The notes beneath the pieces are model-generated. The model ran no database searches. It was not told the DNA's origin and worked only from the letters and a program-made list of their open reading frames with translations. The position numbers and the translations under genes were made by a program. From Oceanospirillaceae bacterium UBA1126 (GTDB lineage Bacteria > Pseudomonadota > Gammaproteobacteria > Pseudomonadales > Balneatricaceae): a stretch of DNA of 18,487 nt. Shown here piece by piece: positions 1 through 7,357 of the stretch. Positions within the stretch are counted from its first letter, which is position 1. Each line of letters begins with the position of its first letter. The stretch is taken from the NCBI GenBank assembly GCA_002312935.1, contig DCAT01000106.1, forward strand, positions 2,903 to 21,389, written 5' to 3'.

Positions 1-1
1 G

Positions 2-541
2 TTAGAAGAAGCTCAAGCAACAGCAGAAGCTGAAGCACAAGCAGCTGCAGAAGCCATAGTGGAAGCTCAAGCAGAGGCTGCAAGTCAAGCCCAGGCTCAA
101 GCAGCAAAAGCCGCAGCCGACGCAGCAGATGTGGCACAACAGGCTGCAAGCGAAGCAGCTGCAGTTGCAGCTCAAAAGCAGCAGCAAGCACAAGACACCG
201 CGCAGGCCTTAGCTCATATCATTTATTTTGATTTTGACCAGTCCACCATTAAAGCCGAATTCCGCACTGCGCTTAATGGCCATGCTGCGTATTTAAGCCA
301 AAACCCTTCGGCGAGTATCGTTTTAGAAGGGCATGCTGATGAACGTGGAACACGAGAGTATAATATTGCGTTGGGCGAGCGTCGTGGCAATGCGGTAAGT
401 CGCTATCTAGTAGTCCAAGGTGTTTCTATAGATGCGATTGAAGTCGTTAGCTTTGGCGAAGAACGCCCAGTTAATGCCGGTCATGATAGCGCGTCTTGGT
501 CCGAAAACCGTAGGGTCGAAATCCGTTACATTAATTACTAG
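2..541 (+). CDS. pal: Peptidoglycan-associated lipoprotein Pal, 5' partial, with long Ala/Gln/Glu-rich linker
   Basis: Outer-membrane lipoprotein of the Tol-Pal system; it binds peptidoglycan and TolB and helps constrict the outer membrane at division. The frame is open from base 2 to the TAG at 539-541, so the signal peptide and lipobox lie outside the window and 179 residues are visible. About the first 72 visible residues are almost only Ala, Gln, Glu, Ser and Lys, predicted to be helical. The OmpA-like domain follows, starting at IIYFDFD. It carries the Pal signature GHADERGTREYN, then GERRG, and ends SENRRVEIRYINY. The GTG at 59 sits inside the linker and is unlikely to be the true start. 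The identification of the domain is secure. The helical linker is unlike the short Gly/Ser-type linker of E. coli Pal or Pseudomonas OprL. cpoB follows, as in most tol-pal operons. Confidence 0.93.
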   Translation, partial: LEEAQATAEAEAQAAAEAIVEAQAEAASQAQAQAAKAAADAADVAQQAASEAAAVAAQKQQQAQDTAQALAHIIYFDFDQSTIKAEFRTALNGHAAYLSQNPSASIVLEGHADERGTREYNIALGERRGNAVSRYLVVQGVSIDAIEVVSFGEERPVNAGHDSASWSENRRVEIRYINY

Positions 542-545
542 TTAG

Positions 546-594
546 CTGTATTCGATACAGTCACTACAATAGTAATGTAGCGTGTTTTACACGC
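546..594 (+). other. Three adjacent small hairpins between pal and cpoB
   Basis: Starting 5 bases after the pal stop there are three back-to-back inverted repeats. The first is CTGTAT-TCG-ATACAG at 546-560, a perfect 6-bp stem with a triloop. The second is CTACA...TGTAG at 564-568/576-580, a 5-bp stem. The third is GCGTGT-TTT-ACACGC at 580-594, a perfect 6-bp stem with a triloop, sharing base 580 with the second. The first two have no U-tract, so they are not themselves terminators. As RNA they would cap the 3' end of the pal message just before the terminator at 602-640. A role in protecting that message from exonucleases is inference. Confidence 0.5.
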
Positions 595-601
595 ATTAAA
601 T

Positions 602-640
602 ACCATCGTTGTGCTCGCATAACGGTGGTTTTTGTTTTTT
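602..640 (+). terminator. Intrinsic terminator after pal
   Basis: The stem ACCATCGTT (602-610) pairs with AACGGTGGT (621-629) over 9 bp with one G-U pair. It encloses a 10-base loop and is followed by TTTTTGTTTTTT down to about 640. This is a conventional Rho-independent terminator. It sits 27 bases before the cpoB start, so cpoB-nadA is reached either by read-through or from a promoter in the short remainder. Confidence 0.8.
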
Positions 641-666
641 AACCTGGTGTTTTTGAGGTTTATTGA

Positions 667-1527
667 ATGTCTCAAATATTTAATCGTTTTGTTCTCTTGT
701 TCGTTGTAGTGGTTTTCTCATTTCAAGTGAATGCCAACAATTCTGTGCCAGTCAGTGATTTGGCAAATGATATAGGTACTGAGGTTATTGCTATTCCTCA
801 GCCTGCGCAGGCTGTGGTTGAAGAACCTATTAATGCGGTCGCTGTGGACACCCCTATCAATACTAATGCTAATGCGCAAATGTTTGATATTGTTGAAATG
901 TTACAATATGAATTGCAGCAATTACGCGGTCAAGTAGAAGAGCTTAGCTACCATCTAGAGCGCCTTAAAAAGGATCAAAAACAGCGCTACTTAGATTTGG
1001 ATCGGCGAATTGTTAGCTTATCCACACCTCCTCAAGTCATAGACGACTCACAAGTCTCTGATACTAAGAGTGAAATGGGTGAAGCTGATTTGACTAGTGC
1101 TCCACTTGGTAGCTCCATCGCTTTAGATCAAGCAGTCGTCATTCAAGAAGCCTACGATCCTGAAATTGAAAAGTTAGCTTATAAGGCTGCGTTTGGGCTT
1201 ATTAGAGAGCGGCAATATGATGCTTCTATTGAGGCGTTATTAACTTTTTTAAATGACTTCCCCGAGGGTGTGCTAGTTGGTAATGCGCATTATTGGTTAG
1301 GAGAGGTTTACATGGTGCAAGGTGATGCGTCTTTGGCAGCCCAATCTTTTGAGTATGTAATCCGTGAGTTCCCTGGTCATCGAAAGACTCCAGATGCTTT
1401 ATATAAAGCTGGGGTTGCCTACCAGAATGTCGGCAATAATAATAAAGCAAACCAGCTTCTGCAGCGGGTACTCCAGGAGTATCCAGACTCTTCTGCTGCT
1501 CGTTTAGCCCAAGAAAGAGTAAACTAG
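667..1527 (+). CDS. cpoB: Cell division coordinator CpoB (YbgF), Tol-Pal associated periplasmic TPR protein
   Basis: A periplasmic protein that in E. coli links peptidoglycan synthesis by PBP1B to Tol-driven outer-membrane constriction. The 286-residue product begins with a Sec signal peptide, a hydrophobic stretch ending QVNA at about residue 23. A low-complexity linker follows, then a coiled coil at about residues 75-115 (heptad-like ELQQLRGQVEELSYHLERL) that would trimerise. TPR-type repeats fill about residues 165-286, with motifs such as AHYWLGEVYMVQGD, PDALYKAGVAYQNVGN and a conserved tail. Length and order of parts match the family. The ATG at 667 follows GAGG at 655-658. It is placed directly after pal, as usual, but a strong terminator lies between them. 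nadA begins one base after its stop, so the two are probably cotranscribed. Confidence 0.93.
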   Translation: MSQIFNRFVLLFVVVVFSFQVNANNSVPVSDLANDIGTEVIAIPQPAQAVVEEPINAVAVDTPINTNANAQMFDIVEMLQYELQQLRGQVEELSYHLERLKKDQKQRYLDLDRRIVSLSTPPQVIDDSQVSDTKSEMGEADLTSAPLGSSIALDQAVVIQEAYDPEIEKLAYKAAFGLIRERQYDASIEALLTFLNDFPEGVLVGNAHYWLGEVYMVQGDASLAAQSFEYVIREFPGHRKTPDALYKAGVAYQNVGNNNKANQLLQRVLQEYPDSSAARLAQERVN

Positions 1528-1528
1528 C

Positions 1529-2596
1529 ATGTCTCAAAGTGCTGCCTTGATGATGAGTCAAAAACAGATTGCAGCAAGAGTGCTGGTTCAAGAACACCTA
1601 GCTCATGAGCATTTACAAGCGATGCCGAGCGGACAAGACGTAGGTGCACAAAAGCAACGCATTAAACGTTTGCTTAAGCGGCAAGATGCAACCTTAGTAG
1701 CCCATTATTATACTGATGCTCTAGTCCAAGAGTTAGCAGAAGAAACAGGGGGTTGTGTATCTGATTCCCTAGAAATGGCACGTTTTGGTAGTCACTCTTT
1801 ATCATCTACTTTAATTGTGGCAGGCGTTCACTTTATGGGTGAGACTGCGAAAATTCTTAGCCCTACAAAACGAGTTCTGGTACCCACTTTAGAGGCCACT
1901 TGCTCTCTTGATATTGGCTGTCCTGCTAAAGAGTTTACAGCCTTTTGCGACGCGCATCCTGATCATACCGTTGTTGTTTATGCCAACACGTCTGCAGCCG
2001 TTAAAGCACGTGCAGACTGGGTGGTTACTTCGGGCATTGCGGTAAAGTTAATGGAGCATTTGGCCTCAGAGGGTAAACCAATAATATGGGGGCCAGACCA
2101 GCATTTAGGACGTTATATAGCGAAACAAACTGGCACTGAAATGCTACTGTGGCAGGGTTCGTGCATAGTCCATGATGAGTTTAAAGTTATTGGTGTACAG
2201 CAGCTAAAGCAGGTTTATCCTAATGCCGCAGTATTGGTCCATCCTGAGTCTTCTTATGCGATGGCGGAAATTGCAGACTTTGTTGGCTCTACGACTCAGC
2301 TAATTAAAGCTGCACAAGAGATGCCTAATAAAGAGTTTATTGTAGCAACAGATCGTGGCATTTTTTATAAAATGCAACAGGCGGCCCCAGACAAAATGCT
2401 AATGGAAGCCCCGACGGCTGGAAATAGTGCAACGTGCCGAAGCTGTGCTCATTGCCCTTGGATGGCAATGAATGATCTAGATAAAATAGAGCAGGTATTG
2501 TTGTTTGGGACGAATGAAATTGTTATTGACGCAGTTCTTCAGAAGCAGGCGTTAAAGCCATTACAACGACTCATGGACTTTGCAGCAACTAATTAA
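1529..2596 (+). CDS. nadA: Quinolinate synthase NadA
   Basis: Cytosolic [4Fe-4S] enzyme that condenses iminoaspartate with dihydroxyacetone phosphate to quinolinate in de novo NAD synthesis. The 355-residue product is close in length to E. coli NadA (347) and very similar along its whole length: VAHYYTD, EETGGCVSDSLEMARFG, YANTSAAVKARADW, GPDQHLGRY and CRSCAHCPWMAMN are all present. The three cluster cysteines correspond to C125 (ATCSLDIGC), C212 (GSCIVHD) and C309 (CAHCP), the same spacing as C113, C200 and C297 of E. coli. The ATG at 1529 is one base from the cpoB stop; a second start at 1550 is possible because the N-terminus is variable in the family. Its last 8 bases overlap the convergent bepA tail. 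NAD is therefore probably made from aspartate here, so the kyn genes further along are not needed for it. Confidence 0.97.
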   Translation: MSQSAALMMSQKQIAARVLVQEHLAHEHLQAMPSGQDVGAQKQRIKRLLKRQDATLVAHYYTDALVQELAEETGGCVSDSLEMARFGSHSLSSTLIVAGVHFMGETAKILSPTKRVLVPTLEATCSLDIGCPAKEFTAFCDAHPDHTVVVYANTSAAVKARADWVVTSGIAVKLMEHLASEGKPIIWGPDQHLGRYIAKQTGTEMLLWQGSCIVHDEFKVIGVQQLKQVYPNAAVLVHPESSYAMAEIADFVGSTTQLIKAAQEMPNKEFIVATDRGIFYKMQQAAPDKMLMEAPTAGNSATCRSCAHCPWMAMNDLDKIEQVLLFGTNEIVIDAVLQKQALKPLQRLMDFAATN

Positions 2597-4034
2597 ATCG
2601 TGCTTGATCAGCTAGAAGCGTTAAGGCCTCTTGCTGTTGTTCTGACACTGAGCCTGCTTGACTATCAGGCTGCTGCTGACTGGCGTATTGTGCCTGTTTA
2701 AGCGCCAGTTTTGCCTCCCCGCGCAATAAGTGCCAGCGGGACTGGGCCATGTGATTAAGTTGTAAGCGCTGGTCTTCAGCGCCCCATTCAGCGAGTGTGC
2801 GCCATCCTAAAATCCATGTGGGGTGGTCATCTAATAGTGCTAACAAAACATTAACAGCAGCCCTTGGTTGAGTATTTTGGCGCAGGGCGAGCGCTTTGAT
2901 CCATAACGACAAACTATTATCACGGCGATTAAGTTTTCTTAGCGTTAATTGCTTCAATACTGTTTGGGCCTGCTTTTGAGTTAATAAGCTCTGCATCCAG
3001 CTATACCAAATCAATGTTTCATTAGGTTGTTTTAATACTAAGTCCTGTAATTGTTGGTTAGCTAAAACTAACTTGCCGGAATTTTGGTTAACCAGAGCCT
3101 CAGAAAATGCAATTAAAGTACTGTAATGGTTGGCCAGTGGGTCGAACTTTTGCATTAGTTGGTTGACCGAGGGTGAGGCAAGGCCTGATAGAGCCATCGC
3201 TTGGTAAATTTTTAACAAGTCAAAGCCTAAATCAAAACCATGTTCGGTCTGGCTCTGCTGGGAAATTAAAATACGCTGGCTAATATCCGCCACTCGTTCA
3301 TTATTGATTGGGTGGCTGCGAGCCCATTCCCACTGAGGAGAATCCTGAACGTAGGGTGATTGCAAACGTTGTAATAAGCGCTGCATATGGGTTATATCAA
3401 AAGGGCTTTGATACATTAAATCAAAACCAATTCGGTCTGCTTCTCTTTCGTGACGGCGGCTGTAGCTTAGTTGGTTTCGCTGAAGAGCAGATTGAGTGGC
3501 GTAGATGCCAGCTTCTCCAATGTCACCATTTACGTTCCCTGCAAGCCATATGGATGCTATAAAAGCACCTAAGTATAGGGGCGCTTGAGCTTTTTCTTGT
3601 GCTTGGGTTTGCACGTAATGGCGTAAACTAAGGTGAGCTACTTCGTGTGCAAGTACAGCGACTAATTCGTCTACAGAACCTGCTTGTTCTATTAACCCAG
3701 TATTAATGCCGATAATTCCACCGGGAGCGGCAAAAGCATTAATTTTCCCATCATGTATTAGAAAAATTTGGGTGTTTTTTTTACTAAGTTGACTCCGACT
3801 AATCAATGGTTGAGTGAGATCTTTAATAAATTTTAGGGCTGCTAGATCATTCCAAAGTGGTAGTTGTTTACGGATGCTGCTAGCAATAATGTTGCCAAAC
3901 TGGTACTCATCTTCTAGGCTCATGTGATTAGAGCTATGAATATTAATTACCGGTAAGTTTTCAGCTGCAGCTGTTTGAATGGGAATTGCTAATATCACCA
4001 ACGCTAAACAGATAGTCCTTGGTAAGGAATTCAT
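2589..4034 (-). CDS. bepA: Periplasmic M48 zinc metalloprotease with TPR tail, BepA-like
   Basis: Chaperone and protease that assists or degrades outer-membrane proteins such as LptD at the BAM complex. I chose the ATG at 4032-4034 because it starts a clear signal peptide (MNSLPRTICLALVILAIPIQ then AAAEN) and gives 481 residues, close to E. coli BepA (487). The frame stays open upstream to 4205, but that part would overlap the tusA-like gene and spoil the signal peptide. The zinc site is complete: HEVAH at residues 130-134 and E196 within the EREAD pattern (ExxxD). H241 in SHPINNERV matches the regulatory 'His switch' of BepA. The M48 domain spans about residues 40-250. The remainder is helical TPR-like repeats (NETLIWYSWMQSLL, WILGWRTLAEWG). 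It is divergent from tusA-perM, as in Pseudomonas. Its 3' end overlaps that of nadA by 8 bases. Confidence 0.9.
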   Translation of the reverse strand: MNSLPRTICLALVILAIPIQTAAAENLPVINIHSSNHMSLEDEYQFGNIIASSIRKQLPLWNDLAALKFIKDLTQPLISRSQLSKKNTQIFLIHDGKINAFAAPGGIIGINTGLIEQAGSVDELVAVLAHEVAHLSLRHYVQTQAQEKAQAPLYLGAFIASIWLAGNVNGDIGEAGIYATQSALQRNQLSYSRRHEREADRIGFDLMYQSPFDITHMQRLLQRLQSPYVQDSPQWEWARSHPINNERVADISQRILISQQSQTEHGFDLGFDLLKIYQAMALSGLASPSVNQLMQKFDPLANHYSTLIAFSEALVNQNSGKLVLANQQLQDLVLKQPNETLIWYSWMQSLLTQKQAQTVLKQLTLRKLNRRDNSLSLWIKALALRQNTQPRAAVNVLLALLDDHPTWILGWRTLAEWGAEDQRLQLNHMAQSRWHLLRGEAKLALKQAQYASQQQPDSQAGSVSEQQQEALTLLADQARFN

Positions 4035-4076
4035 AAAATATCCCAACGATAGATAGGACTGAAGGACCGCTTGACC

Positions 4077-4082
4077 TATAAT
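4077..4082 (+). promoter_or_regulatory. Candidate -10 box for tusA-perM
   Basis: A perfect TATAAT lies at 4077-4082 in the 92-bp divergent gap between bepA (start 4034) and the tusA-like gene (start 4127). It would start transcription near 4089 with a leader of about 38 bases. I see no good -35 hexamer at 16-18 bp, so the assignment is tentative. An overlapping bepA promoter on the other strand is expected in the same gap but cannot be placed. Confidence 0.35.
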
Positions 4083-4126
4083 GTTTCCTTTCATTGAGAT
4101 TCCTGTTAATGAAGATGAGATTTGAT

Positions 4127-4384
4127 ATGTATAATGATACGACAGTGGACGCAACACTCGGACACCAGCTGCTGGATACTCAGGGTTTACAGTGTCCTTT
4201 ACCACTATTAAAAGCGAAGCGAGCTTTAAGCCAGTTAAAAGTGGGCGAAAAGCTTAAAGTGTTAGCAACAGATGCTGGTTCGCAAAGGGACTTTGCGGCG
4301 TGGACACGATTGACTGGTCACCATTTACATCAGAATGAATGTATTGATAACGTTTATCATTATCTCATTGAAAAGAGAATTTAG
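4127..4384 (+). CDS. TusA-family sulfur carrier protein (PA1006-like)
   Basis: Small sulfur-transfer protein of about 85 residues. The family signature is present: LLDTQGLQCPLPLLKAKRAL, with the persulfide-carrying Cys at residue 23 followed by Pro (CPxP). The typical beta-alpha-beta sandwich continues through KVLATDAGSQRDFAAW and the end HHLHQNECIDNVYHYLI. The ATG at 4127 is preferred: the sequence upstream reads GATGAGA at a suitable distance, and it gives a family-length protein. ATGs at 4109 and 4115 and a TTG at 4094 are alternatives. The same position next to bepA and perM is held in Pseudomonas aeruginosa by PA1006, described as important for molybdenum-cofactor homeostasis and nitrate respiration. 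I infer an equivalent sulfur relay, not the tRNA-thiolating TusA role. The stop TAG overlaps the AGGA ribosome site of perM, so the pair is one transcript. Confidence 0.85.
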   Translation: MYNDTTVDATLGHQLLDTQGLQCPLPLLKAKRALSQLKVGEKLKVLATDAGSQRDFAAWTRLTGHHLHQNECIDNVYHYLIEKRI

Positions 4385-4392
4385 GATAACAC

Positions 4393-5451
4393 ATGTTTAA
4401 AGTATTTCGCGCTTGGTTGGACCATTTTTTTGCTGATGAACAGGCACTGCTACTGGTGGTTCTATTAGCGGTTGGTTTAGCTGCAATTTTGATGTTTGGC
4501 TCTACTTTGGCTCCAGTTTTTGCAAGTATGATACTGGCATATTTGACGCTGGGTCTAGTAGAGTGGTTGGAACGTTTTGGGGTTAATCACTTGCCTGCAG
4601 TTTGGGGCATTTATAGTTTATTTATAGCGCTACTTATGGCTTTTATTTTTGTTCTATTACCCTTGTTATGGTACCAAGCAACTGATTTACTAGGTGATTT
4701 ACCGCTAATGCTAGAAAAACTGAGGGGCTTGTTTATGTTGTTACCAGAACAATACCCTGAATTGGTTAATGCGGATCAAATTAAACAATTATCTGATGCT
4801 GCGATGGCAGAAATAGGTAATGCTGGCCAGCTCTTAGTGTCCTTTTCCTTGGCGTCTATTGGGCAGTCACTCACGTGGTTAGTGTATCTGGTATTAGTGC
4901 CAATATTAGTGTTTTTCTTTCTCAAAGATGGCCATATGATGGTGCTTTGGCTAACTGCATTTTTACCTATAGAGCGCAATGTATTAAGCCATGTATGGCT
5001 TGAAATGGATCAACAAATTGCTAATTACGTCCGTGGCAAAGTGGTTGAGATTGTCATTGTAGGAAGTGCTACATACGTTGCCTTTTTGTGGTTAGGGCTG
5101 GATTATGCAGCTTTATTAGCTATGGTTGTCGGTTTGTCGGTGCTTATTCCATATATAGGAGCGACGCTTGTAACCATTCCTGTGGCATTAATTGGCTACG
5201 TGCAGTGGGGCGTGTCTACAGAATTTTATACCCTAATTATCGTTTATGGCATTATCCAAGCCCTAGATGGCAATGTGCTTGTGCCTTTATTGTTTTCCGA
5301 AGCAGTTAACTTGCACCCAGTGGCCATCATTGTTGCCGTATTGTTTTTCGGCAGTCTCTGGGGCCTCTGGGGTGTGTTCTTTGCCATTCCTTTGGCAACA
5401 TTACTTAAAGCCGTAATGAATGCCTGGCCTAAGAAGCTATTATCTGGCTGA
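4393..5451 (+). CDS. perM: AI-2E transporter family inner-membrane protein, PerM-like
   Basis: Polytopic inner-membrane protein of the AI-2E transporter/UPF0118 family. The 352 residues show paired hydrophobic segments near the start (about 17-60), another at about 67-95, and a soluble stretch rich in LL, EKL and QIKQL between about 98 and 150. A C-terminal block of several helices follows, with family motifs FFFLKDG, YVRGKVVEIVIVG, IPYIGATL and the end WGLWGVFFAIPLATLLKAV. The substrate is unknown. E. coli PerM lies beside bepA, as here, so the neighbourhood is conserved. The ATG at 4393 is 8 bases after the tusA-like stop, with AGGA at 4383-4386. Its last 23 bases overlap the convergent bcp gene, leaving no room for a terminator between them. 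Confidence 0.88.
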   Translation: MFKVFRAWLDHFFADEQALLLVVLLAVGLAAILMFGSTLAPVFASMILAYLTLGLVEWLERFGVNHLPAVWGIYSLFIALLMAFIFVLLPLLWYQATDLLGDLPLMLEKLRGLFMLLPEQYPELVNADQIKQLSDAAMAEIGNAGQLLVSFSLASIGQSLTWLVYLVLVPILVFFFLKDGHMMVLWLTAFLPIERNVLSHVWLEMDQQIANYVRGKVVEIVIVGSATYVAFLWLGLDYAALLAMVVGLSVLIPYIGATLVTIPVALIGYVQWGVSTEFYTLIIVYGIIQALDGNVLVPLLFSEAVNLHPVAIIVAVLFFGSLWGLWGVFFAIPLATLLKAVMNAWPKKLLSG

Positions 5452-5902
5452 GGCAGTCTAAAACGATCTGAGCGTGCTGAGGAACTTTTACGGCACGCCA
5501 TTCTTGTACTAAAACACCTTTAGAATTAATCAAAAAGGTACTTCGATCAATTCCCAAGTACTCTTTGCCGTACAGCTTTTTTAGCTTGATTACATCAAAT
5601 AGTTGGCATAATGCTTCGCTTTCATCACTAATTAGTTCAAATTTATAGCCTTGTTTGGCTTTAAAGTTTTCGTGCTTTTTAATAGAATCTCTTGAAATAC
5701 CAAATATTTTACAATTGAGCTGTTCGAATTCACTTAGTAAGTTGTTAAAATCATGTCCTTCAGTAGTGCATCCAGGTGTATCGTCTTTTGGATAAAAATA
5801 CAGCACAAAAAATTGGCCTTTTAATTGATCTAAATTAAATTCAGTTTGGTTTGTGGCTGGGGCTGTTAAGTAGGGTACGGGTTGTCCAATAGTAAGGCTC
5901 AT
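5429..5902 (-). CDS. bcp: Thiol peroxidase Bcp (PrxQ subfamily)
   Basis: Thioredoxin-dependent peroxiredoxin that reduces hydroperoxides. I place the start at the ATG 5900-5902, giving 157 residues beginning MSLTIGQPVPYLTAPATNQ, the normal start for the family. The open frame reaches 6079, but that part would overlap the bamC signal sequence. The thioredoxin fold and peroxidatic site are clear: FYPKDDTPGCTTEGHDF with the catalytic Cys at residue 45, then ISRDS, FELISDES and YGKEYLGIDRSTFLI. The Cys five residues after the catalytic one in E. coli Bcp (C50) is His here, so either another Cys (for example in LNCKIFG or LCQLF) or a partner thiol must resolve the sulfenic acid. It lies tail to tail with perM and divergent from bamC. 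In E. coli and Pseudomonas bcp reads towards gcvR, dapA and bamC, so here it looks inverted. Confidence 0.93.
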   Translation of the reverse strand: MSLTIGQPVPYLTAPATNQTEFNLDQLKGQFFVLYFYPKDDTPGCTTEGHDFNNLLSEFEQLNCKIFGISRDSIKKHENFKAKQGYKFELISDESEALCQLFDVIKLKKLYGKEYLGIDRSTFLINSKGVLVQEWRAVKVPQHAQIVLDCLSQIIAS

Positions 5903-5926
5903 ATGGGTAGTCTCAATTAAAAGTGT

Positions 5927-5937
5927 TATAATATAAT
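5927..5937. promoter_or_regulatory. bcp/bamC divergent promoter region with two overlapping TATAAT boxes
   Basis: Between the bcp start (5902) and the bamC start (5970) the plus strand reads two overlapping perfect TATAAT hexamers, at 5927-5932 and 5932-5937. Either would put a bamC transcript start around 5939-5944. On the minus strand TTGTTT at about 5953-5958 lies some 18 bp upstream of a TATTAT-like box, suitable for bcp. No strong -35 is visible for bamC. Confidence 0.4.
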
Positions 5938-5969
5938 TTTTGTGACATGTTAAACAACTGGACGACATT

Positions 5970-7331
5970 TTGAAACAACAAGGTTTTGGATTTACGCGTA
6001 CTTTCGGATTATTTTTAGCAACTATAGTGCTGACTTCCTGTTCTGGAAACCCCTTAGTTAGTAAAGATGGTGACAGCATCCTAAGAAATAAAAGCTTAGA
6101 TTATGCAACATCTAAGGTTATCGATCGTATTGTTGTACCTCAAGGTTTAAATGACGACCAAGTTCAGAACGACTTACTCACTATACCTGCCGCTCAACTG
6201 GTGGGTCAATCCACAGGTATTGAATCTGCGCCGCGACCAGATTTTGTGTTTGCTGAAGCAGGAAGCGGTTCTGCATATTTTACTGGTGGAGCAAATTTAA
6301 AGCGTATTAGCGTTGCTGGCAGCCTAACCAAGGTACAAGGGCAGGTAGCCCAGTTTTGGTCTAACCAGGGCATTACTATAGATACTATTTCCGGCCCTAA
6401 AGTGATTGAGACCGAGTGGTTTTCTTTATCAAAAAAAGGGCCTGCCGATGACTTTGTTAGTCGTTGGATTAGAAGTTTGACTAAATCTGACGATAATATT
6501 GCTTATGGCCGAGTTAAAGTTGAGTTAAATGAAACGCTGAAAAACCGGATTGAACTGTCTTTGTATTTTTTGCAATTTACTCAGTTAGAAATTGAGCAAA
6601 AAAAACCAGTAGATTGGCAAGAGGCGGGCCGTGCGCTAGCTAATGAGTCTGAGATTACGTTTGAATTACTGCGTTACCTAAGCCACACAGCGCAAGTGGC
6701 TCAAAAAACTGATGAAGCCAGTCTGCAATACCGGGCGCCTTTATTAGGTAAAGATCAATATGGACAACCTTTGGTGCAGCTTGGCGTAACCTATAATAAG
6801 GCTTTGCCATTGGTTATTGCGGCTATGTCTTCTTTTGATGTAGGCAGTTATGACGAAACTGCCCAAAAAGTTTATTTTACCCATACAAGTCACTTGCGAA
6901 CGTTTCAAGAGACTAGCACCAATGCTGGTGGAGTGTGGAGTTGGTTCAAAGGCCTTCATGGTGGCAGCACTAGAAAACCTGGTGTAACCATCAATCTCGC
7001 CCTGTTGGGTGGTAATGAGGCTGAGGCGACAATAAGTGATCGTCCTATTTACTCATCTGATCCAAACTTAGCGAAAGAGGAAGAGAGCCTAGCTGATAAA
7101 AAGGGCTTTAAGGTATGGTTAGGGGGGGAAGTGATTTATGTATTTGAAGACAAGGATCAGGGCGACACCAGCGATACTGGAGAATATACCTTTGTGGGCC
7201 AATTTCAGTTAAGTTTTGAAGAAACATTAACTAGCGTTTACTTACAAGTATTAGATAACCAAGGACAGCCTGCTGCTAAAGTTTATGCAGAAGAGATTCT
7301 TTGGGACTTGCAGCAACAGTTGATTCAATAA
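5970..7331 (+). CDS. bamC: Outer membrane assembly lipoprotein BamC (NlpB/DapX), long form
   Basis: Lipoprotein of the BAM complex that inserts beta-barrel proteins into the outer membrane. The TTG start at 5970 is preferred because it gives a short signal peptide with the lipobox LTSC, lipid-modified Cys at residue 24. A GGA lies about 7 bases upstream and no ATG is suitably placed. After the Cys comes an extended segment corresponding to the BamD-binding part of E. coli BamC. Two helix-grip domains follow, the first around GANLKRISVAGSLTKVQGQVAQFW. The second is near the end (VWLGGEVIYVFEDKDQG... then TSVYLQVLDNQGQPAAKVYAEEILWDL). At 453 residues it is clearly longer than the E. coli protein (about 344); the extra length seems to lie between the domains. 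Upstream dapA, its usual operon partner, is absent. A hydroxyacid dehydrogenase gene follows after 26 bases. Confidence 0.85.
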   Translation: MKQQGFGFTRTFGLFLATIVLTSCSGNPLVSKDGDSILRNKSLDYATSKVIDRIVVPQGLNDDQVQNDLLTIPAAQLVGQSTGIESAPRPDFVFAEAGSGSAYFTGGANLKRISVAGSLTKVQGQVAQFWSNQGITIDTISGPKVIETEWFSLSKKGPADDFVSRWIRSLTKSDDNIAYGRVKVELNETLKNRIELSLYFLQFTQLEIEQKKPVDWQEAGRALANESEITFELLRYLSHTAQVAQKTDEASLQYRAPLLGKDQYGQPLVQLGVTYNKALPLVIAAMSSFDVGSYDETAQKVYFTHTSHLRTFQETSTNAGGVWSWFKGLHGGSTRKPGVTINLALLGGNEAEATISDRPIYSSDPNLAKEEESLADKKGFKVWLGGEVIYVFEDKDQGDTSDTGEYTFVGQFQLSFEETLTSVYLQVLDNQGQPAAKVYAEEILWDLQQQLIQ

Positions 7332-7357
7332 AATACGCATTATAGGAGTCATAAGGC

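Noticed and set aside
541..1527. tRNA genes, which follow cpoB/ybgF in E. coli
   Set aside because: nadA starts one base after cpoB and no tRNA-like arms are visible.
4035..4205. Longer BepA N-terminus from 4205
   Set aside because: It would overlap the tusA-like gene and bury the signal peptide; the start at 4034 gives a normal secreted protein.
5903..6079. Longer Bcp N-terminus from 6079
   Set aside because: It would run antisense through the bamC signal peptide, and the family starts at MSLTIGQPVPYL.
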